A DNA stretch of 64,000 nt from the NCBI GenBank assembly GCA_018881555.1, contig JACAXG010000131.1, positions 62,001 to 126,000 on the forward strand, in the 5' to 3' direction. A program made the position numbers and the translations under genes. The notes beneath the pieces are model-generated. The model did no database searches, was not told where the DNA came from, and saw only the letters and a program-made list of their open reading frames with translations. Shown piece after piece: positions 57,915-64,000 of this stretch; the stretch's first letter is position 1; each line of letters begins with the position of its first letter. This DNA comes from Amblyornis subalaris. Its lineage: Eukaryota > Chordata > Aves > Passeriformes > Ptilonorhynchidae.

Positions 57915-60900
57915 ATTTGTCATTCATTAACCTCCCTTTTTCCCCATGGTGTAGCCGCTGGACCTTGTTATCCAGCTCNATATTGGAACCTGGAATGGGA
58001 TGTGGTGTCACAGCTCCTCCCTGTAGCTGTTGTTCCTGTGCTTTGCTCACGGGTTGGGTGTGAGTTATGTTGAGGAGCTCAGGTAAGAAAAGCNGTAGTT
58101 TCATGAAGCTGGACATATTGTAGCACGTGAACTGTCTAAACATGACTGGCACAAGAACTAAAAAACATCACAGTGTCTGGAACTCCACAGGTCTCAAACC
58201 ACAGTAACCATAAGTTGCTGAGGTTTTACTGGAGAAGGGGCAGCAGGGAAGTTCACCTTCACTGATGTTTGGGATCTGAGTATTCATTCTGGTTCAGAGG
58301 AAAAAAAAGAGTTAATTTCGATTGATGTGATTTGCATATTCAGAATGTCAATGCATATTTATAAGGAGATGATTTAATGTTGCTCTTGTAGCTCTTAACA
58401 AGACAACTTGCATTTATNTATGTATAGAGGCTCTGATGGTAATTTCCTCTGAGGTGATCTGCAGAATTTCCAAGGGAACTGTAAGAGTTGTCAGTCTAGT
58501 TTAGGCATTCCTTCCATCTTCTCTTGGGTTGTTCTGGAGATTATCCTGTTGGCATCCAGGAATTACCCAGCTCCGAATATTCCTCTATTGAATCAATGTT
58601 CAATCTTGCTCTGAAAATGTGTTGGAGGTTTTTTTGTTGTGGATTTTTTTTTTTGTGGCGATGGTGGTGGTGGTGTTTTCTTTTTAAACAACAAAAACCC
58701 CTCAACCAACCAAAAAGCAAGTAGTGAATATTTCTGTCCCTGAAGGGCCACTTTCTGTAATGTGAATGCTGTCTAATAACTGATACAGTACTTGAGGTCA
58801 TTTTCCCATCCATGCACAGGGTGCTTGGTAGCACAAATGCCCCTGTTTCGATGGGAGAACGTGCCTGGCAAAAGACCAGCTGGGTTAAAGGTGGGCCTGT
58901 ATTCCTTGCAGCTGAAATCTGAAGTAGTGCTTCAAAGCATTTAACTATACTAGTTGTTTGTAAATTACAAAAATAAACTGATTAATGTTCTTTCCAGAAC
59001 ACACAAGACAGCAGTTACTGTCTGCTTTTTAAATTTGGAAACGTACTTTTTTCCTTGAGAGTAACTATGGAAAAATTCTTCTAGTGTTGGCTTTCTGTGG
59101 CTGTGTTCTATTCTGCAGTCTAGAGGGAATGTGTTATCTCAAACCAGGGTGGGTGGGAAATCTTTCCTGGGAAAGGACCATTCAGGGTAAGTATTTCTAT
59201 TTTTTTATGTACAGGAATATAATTTTCTTATCACCTCTACTAAAATACAGTGTTTTGAATAATGAGTCACTTTACCAAAGGTGTTAGTAAATCCATACCA
59301 AGGTTTATGAGGGCCTTCTGTTATGGCATGAGAAAACAGGCTCTGGGAGCCATGGGGAATTGCAAGGTCTTGTGTCTAAGTCAGTAACGAATCATTCTCC
59401 TAATTACTCCTTTCTCCTGCACAATGGACACTGCAGGATAAACTGTGGGTAGGTCTGATTTAGATACCCCTAAACACTGTACAAATTTAGGTTAAGATTC
59501 CACTTGGCAGTTGTCTGTCTCCTGTAATAGATTGAACTAAATTCCTGGACTCAAATGCCTTTTGATCTTTGAGGAAGTTGGATCTGGCCTGGAACACTGA
59601 GGCCAGTGTGGCTTTCCTCTGAACTCCACCAAGGTTAGCTGGAGTGGGGGTTCAACCAAGGACTTCTGCTGACAGAGTTTTGGTGGTGGTTTTTTTTTTC
59701 CTTCTGATTATCCTGCTTGAAAATATTGGAGAGTTTGGCTCCATGTACATAGAATACTGAGCCTTTCTTTTCCAAGATGATAGCAGGATATGTTGTTTTC
59801 AGGGATGATAAGATTAATTGTAACTGGTGATGCTTGCTATTCTTGACCAGTGTTACTCCTATTTGCCTTTTTTTTCCCTTTTTTTTCTTGTCTGGCAATC
59901 TAAGGCATAGCATGTTTTTGTAAAGCAATAAAAGCCAAGATGATAAGACACCAGGTCACACTTGGAATAAACCATAGCTATGAACTCCACAGGAACTTCC
60001 TTGTGTCTAATGAAACTGATGTTGGCACATTGCATATTAAAGCAAGAAGTCAACCCTCCTGGTGTCTGCTGACACAAGCAAGAGCTACAGCTCCCAAAGG
60101 GAAAAGCTGCCTTTATGTAATTTATAGAAAAGTCTTTGGTTTGTTCCACTAAGTAGTTCTTCAGCAAATATCTGCTAATAATCAGACACAGTTTTGCCCT
60201 TCTCCCTCCAGCAAACTGTCANTCTGAAGTCAACAAAAATCCTGTTTTTCTAGCTGATAGTAATCAAAAAGTGCAGTAAAGCCATTCTAATGTGGTTAGG
60301 GCAGCAGCTGTTCTTTATTTTAATAGCATCAGAGGTCCTAATCCATCCACAACTTCTAATATCAGTTTTCTGGCCCAAGGAAAAGGCTGCGAAATGAAGG
60401 TCAGCCTTCATTAGCGGTTCATGAAAACACTGAGTTTACAGAAGCAACATTGTAGTTTAATCACATTCAAAACAGTAAATTTATGACTCTAATTACCAGG
60501 TATTTAAGGGAATTTCTCAAATCTTTCATACAAAACATACGTTAAGAACACTGTGCAAGAGTTAAATGTAATTAATAAACTAATGATTAATAGAGGTGGG
60601 TAAAAAGCAATGCTTGAAGAGGAATATTATCTTAGAAAATGAGGGGTGTGGGAAGGTGGTGTGAGGTAATACAGGGTGGAGAAGGGCGAGATGGCAGCTT
60701 GAAGACTGTGGCATTGATTAAGACAAAATCTGCAATAGATCGGAGCACAAAGTTGAGAGATCGGAGTTGAATCAAGATGAAATGAATTATCAATTACTTC
60801 TGTGCATTTGAAAACATGTTTTCTTCTGTGACAGAAGAATTCCTGATTCTTTTCCAGCTGATGGACGTTTTAGCATTTGCTGCAGTAGTACAAGGATTTC

Positions 60901-63161
60901 TCCATGGCTCTGTTCTCGGATCCCGTCCTGGGGCAACAAGATCTGCTAATAAACTATACCATTCCAGCAGTGAGGAGTTCGTTCAGTCTCCTGTGTAGTA
61001 TGAGTGCGTGAATGGCTTTAAGAATTATGTATCTTGTGCTTTTTTTTTAGTTGTCTTTCATTAATGTGATTACTTCTAGGTTGTTCTAATTTGATTGCAT
61101 TTTCTGGACGCTCTACTCTGCTTATGTTAGGTGACTTTTGTACTGGGCTTTGAAACTTAATCCAGAAGCAGAGGCATTGCAGATATGGTAGATGCAGTGT
61201 GTATGTCTCAGAAGGATAAGAGAAACCTTCCACGTGATAGGGACTAATGAGCTGGAAGTTAAGATGACACTAGAATGGGGGAAAAAATTACGGTATCTCT
61301 GGCGAGAGAGTAATGAAAACAACTTTTACGCTGGAGCAGAGTGGACTCAGGTTGGTGTTTGTTGTCTTTACCTGGCCTTGTGGTGAGTTTAAAAAGCATA
61401 AAAGATATTGTAAGACTGCAGCATGCAGAATTTAGAAATTTTGCACTTCATGTTACTGGAATCGGTACCAGGGAGAAATCTGATAGTTTCATCCCTGTAT
61501 TTCCAGCGTGTGGCTGGCTTACAAGGGAAGAAGAAGACTGGAAACTTCAGAAGATGCAGAAGAAATGAGGTGCCAGCCCCTACTGGGGGGAGATGTTGCC
61601 TGTGTTAAGGCCTCAATAACAAACTGGTGTGTACCATGGGCTGCCTTACAAAAGCCATGAAAAAGTCAAGCAACACATGTCTCTTCTGTTTTTATTCTTC
61701 ATGATTCTTTTGGATTCTGATTAATTTTTTTATTTCTCAAGTTATTTCTTCTTGAAAGCTGTTGGTTGGTTGTTTGGGTTTTTTTGGTTAAACAGCTGGA
61801 GTCTGTGGTATCCCAGACTGAAAGCACAGTCAGTTCACTCAGGTTGAAAAACCAGTGGTGTTGAAGACAAGGGAATGGATATATCATATGGCTGAGGTTG
61901 TGTTGCATCGAGCCACAGGGCCATCTAAATCGGCCTGCTACCAGTTTGGGAGCTGGAGTTATTTTTACTTGGTTTTCTTTCAGGTCCTGGGACAGGGCTG
62001 TGTACAGGCTGAGAGCACTGACACAGCCCAGAGGCTGACTCCTATGCCATATCAAAACTTTTTAATATACATTAGCAAGTTGGCACTGGTTGCTTTCACT
62101 TTTTTGCCTTTGCAAAGCTTTTGGGTGGATTCTCCCAAGAATGTCTCCTTAAACAAGCAAAGAGGCAGCTCAGGTTATATAAATATATATGATTAAAAGA
62201 CCAACTTCTAGACCCATTCAGTTCTTATGTACTAGTGATCCTGCTCCTCTGAGTAAATGTGCAGGGCTGCTTCTCCGCATCTGACTTGAGAAGTTTGCAC
62301 ACAGACACTTCCAAATTCCTTTAGAGTCTGCTGCTGTCAACGGGAGCTGCAGAAATATATCACAGAATGGTGTTATGCTGTCCTTCCTTCCTGTGTCCTT
62401 CTGCAAATCCTTTTATCTTTTGTATCTGTAGCTACAAATCTTCCTTTCGGATATTTCCTTACCTGGTGTCCATTCTGCCTGCTGTGTGCTCTGTGATGCA
62501 GCTGCTTCTTTGAGCGCTGATTGCTCCTGTTTGTCTCACAGTTAAGAGGCAGAAACATCCAGCACAAGTGGTACAGGAGTGTTTCTTAGTAAAATAATCT
62601 GTCTTATTTTTTTTCTATTCCAGTTTCAAATGATTTAAATAAAAATGCTTATACCTTTTAATAAATATTTCCCAAAGAAATTGTTCTGTTGTCTTAATCT
62701 ATCACTCTTACAGTTCTGAATGGAAGTTTTTCTGACTCCCTGCTGGTTTGTGACCTACATATAGCAGATGCAGTGTGTCCTGTGCATGTATTTAGATTTT
62801 GAGAGTAATTTTTTGTGGAGCTGTCACTGACTGAAGCATAGTTCTGATTACCTATTCAGAACCCTGCTGCACCACAGTCTTTCTGTTGATCTAAAATGTA
62901 TGATCTGATTGATGCTGTGTGGCGACCACAAAAGCAACTGCTTAACATAGCTGGTCCAAGCTACCTGTCTGTGTTCCATGTGTTTGCTTCAGGTCTAAGA
63001 ATTAAATCCTTAAATCCTTATCTGATATTTGTCAATCTTGAAACAGAAACAGATGGATGTACACCTTATCAGTAGCTTGAGTGAAGATGAGATTTTTTTT
63101 CTGTATTTTCTGTTCCCAGCACAACCCTGTATTTTTCCAGCCTGTTTTTTCTCTTACTAAT

Positions 63162-63173
63162 GGGGGGGGGGGG
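63162..63173 (+). repeat. G12 homopolymer
   Basis: Twelve consecutive G residues lie within otherwise AT-rich intron. Such a run is prone to sequencing length error. Confidence 0.85.
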
Positions 63174-64000
63174 ATGTGTTGCACAGATCTGCACTTGGTA
63201 TGAGAATTAGTTTCATGTAAAAACCAACTACTTTCTAGTGGTATAACTGAAGGGCAGAAGGGGTGATGGAATTTGAACACAAACATTAACTGGATTCTCA
63301 GAAAATTCATTGTAAGCTGAAAGTCGTGTGAAGACAGTGACTTTTTTAGGATTTTTGGTGGTTTATGTACTGCAAATATACAGTGTACAGTTTCTGGATA
63401 GGCTGATATCCCTGAAATATTTGGTACCTGACTTGCTTTTTCTTTTACTTCTGCATTAGTAGTTAATGCCCTCTCTGCCTTATTTTGTCATTGAAGGACC
63501 TTCAGCTATCCATTATCCATGTTCTTGTAGCATAGGGACTGCTGTTAACCCCAGACCTGCAAAACATGTGTTGTGTCAGTATTGTGATATTGATTTTTAA
63601 GAGAATTTTAGGTTCTTGTTAATGCCTTCTGGTTTTTTTGATCTGAGTTGCCACCTGTATGTTGATGATCTTTCTCTTCTGTTTTTGAGGTCATACCTTA
63701 GGTGTGTGTTTGGCAAGGTGAAAGGGGGTATTTGCAACTGGCATTCTCACATAGGAACATCACTTCTGAAAACTGGGGTAAAAACACTGCTGTTGTGGAA
63801 TTTGAGATGAAAATTATGAGATTCAAAAGTGAAAAGCACTGTTCCACTTNTTTCAGATCTTTCCTTGCACCTAATAATCATGCAGCAAATCACCTCGATA
63901 GCAAAGGTAAACTTAATTTATACACACTTAGGCTATTTACATGGTGTAAAGGAAAATCCTGGCTGGTACAGAAAGAAATTCCAGACTTTCTGTGAATAAC

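Larger units (their letters stand above)
51236..64000 (+). other. RCAN2: RCAN2 intron 2 (partial)
   Basis: It runs from the GTACAG donor to the window end. I found neither the shared RRM exon nor the short-isoform first exon. It contains CR1 copies at 51.6 (antisense), 55.5 (sense) and 57.7 kb (sense), and a G12 homopolymer at 63162. The rest is AT-rich with short open frames lacking domains. Confidence 0.7.

Noticed and set aside
61855..62196. 113-codon plus-strand open frame near the right side
   Set aside because: It has no recognisable domain, is AT-rich toward its end, and lies in an intron. It does not match the RCAN2 RRM or short-isoform exon.
1..64000. CRISPR arrays, prokaryotic operons, tRNA or rRNA genes
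   Set aside because: No regularly spaced repeats, no ribosome-binding-site-linked gene strings and no cloverleaf- or rRNA-like segments were seen. The window is eukaryotic with spliced genes.

Overview
This window is vertebrate nuclear DNA, almost certainly from a bird. It is AT-rich with long introns and GT-AG splice sites. It carries many truncated CR1 retrotransposon 3' ends in both orientations, and I saw no Alu- or B-type SINEs. A passerine is plausible, but the sequence alone does not settle the species. Single unresolved bases (n) are scattered throughout, including in two coding exons.

Three genes are recognisable. (1) At the left edge, on the minus strand, is the first coding exon of SLC25A27 (mitochondrial carrier UCP4), with ATG at 882-880; the rest of the gene lies outside the window to the left. 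(2) CYP39A1 (24-hydroxycholesterol 7-alpha-hydroxylase, a cytochrome P450 of the CYP7/CYP8/CYP39 group) is complete on the plus strand. It has 12 coding exons from 5879 to 29152 that join in frame into 461 residues. The haem loop, ExxR motif, membrane anchor and family-specific I-helix are all visible. (3) RCAN2 (regulator of calcineurin 2) begins on the plus strand. It has a CpG-island promoter at about 43.0-43.6 kb, a predicted non-coding first exon ending at 43238, and one coding exon (51011-51235) giving the 75-residue N-terminus of a long isoform. Its later exons lie to the right of the window.

Layout: 1-779 SLC25A27 intron; 780-882 SLC25A27 exon 1; 883-5878 intergenic segment between the head-to-head SLC25A27/CYP39A1 pair, with CR1 copies and a ZNF143-type motif; 5879-29152 CYP39A1 coding span (8-kb intron 1 holds a probable solo retroviral LTR); about 29.15-29.9 kb 3' UTR with two AATAAA signals; about 30-43 kb gene-poor spacer with CR1 fragments, ending in two pyrimidine-rich degenerate repeats beside the RCAN2 CpG island; 43.1-64 kb RCAN2 5' part, mostly intron.

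The order and relative orientation of SLC25A27, CYP39A1 and RCAN2 match what I recall of human chromosome 6p12. The three genes do not form a functional unit: one is a mitochondrial carrier, one an ER oxysterol hydroxylase, one a calcineurin regulator. I found no undescribed biological system. The most notable items are the regulatory and repeat architecture around the promoters and the LTR with a sense poly(A) signal inside CYP39A1.
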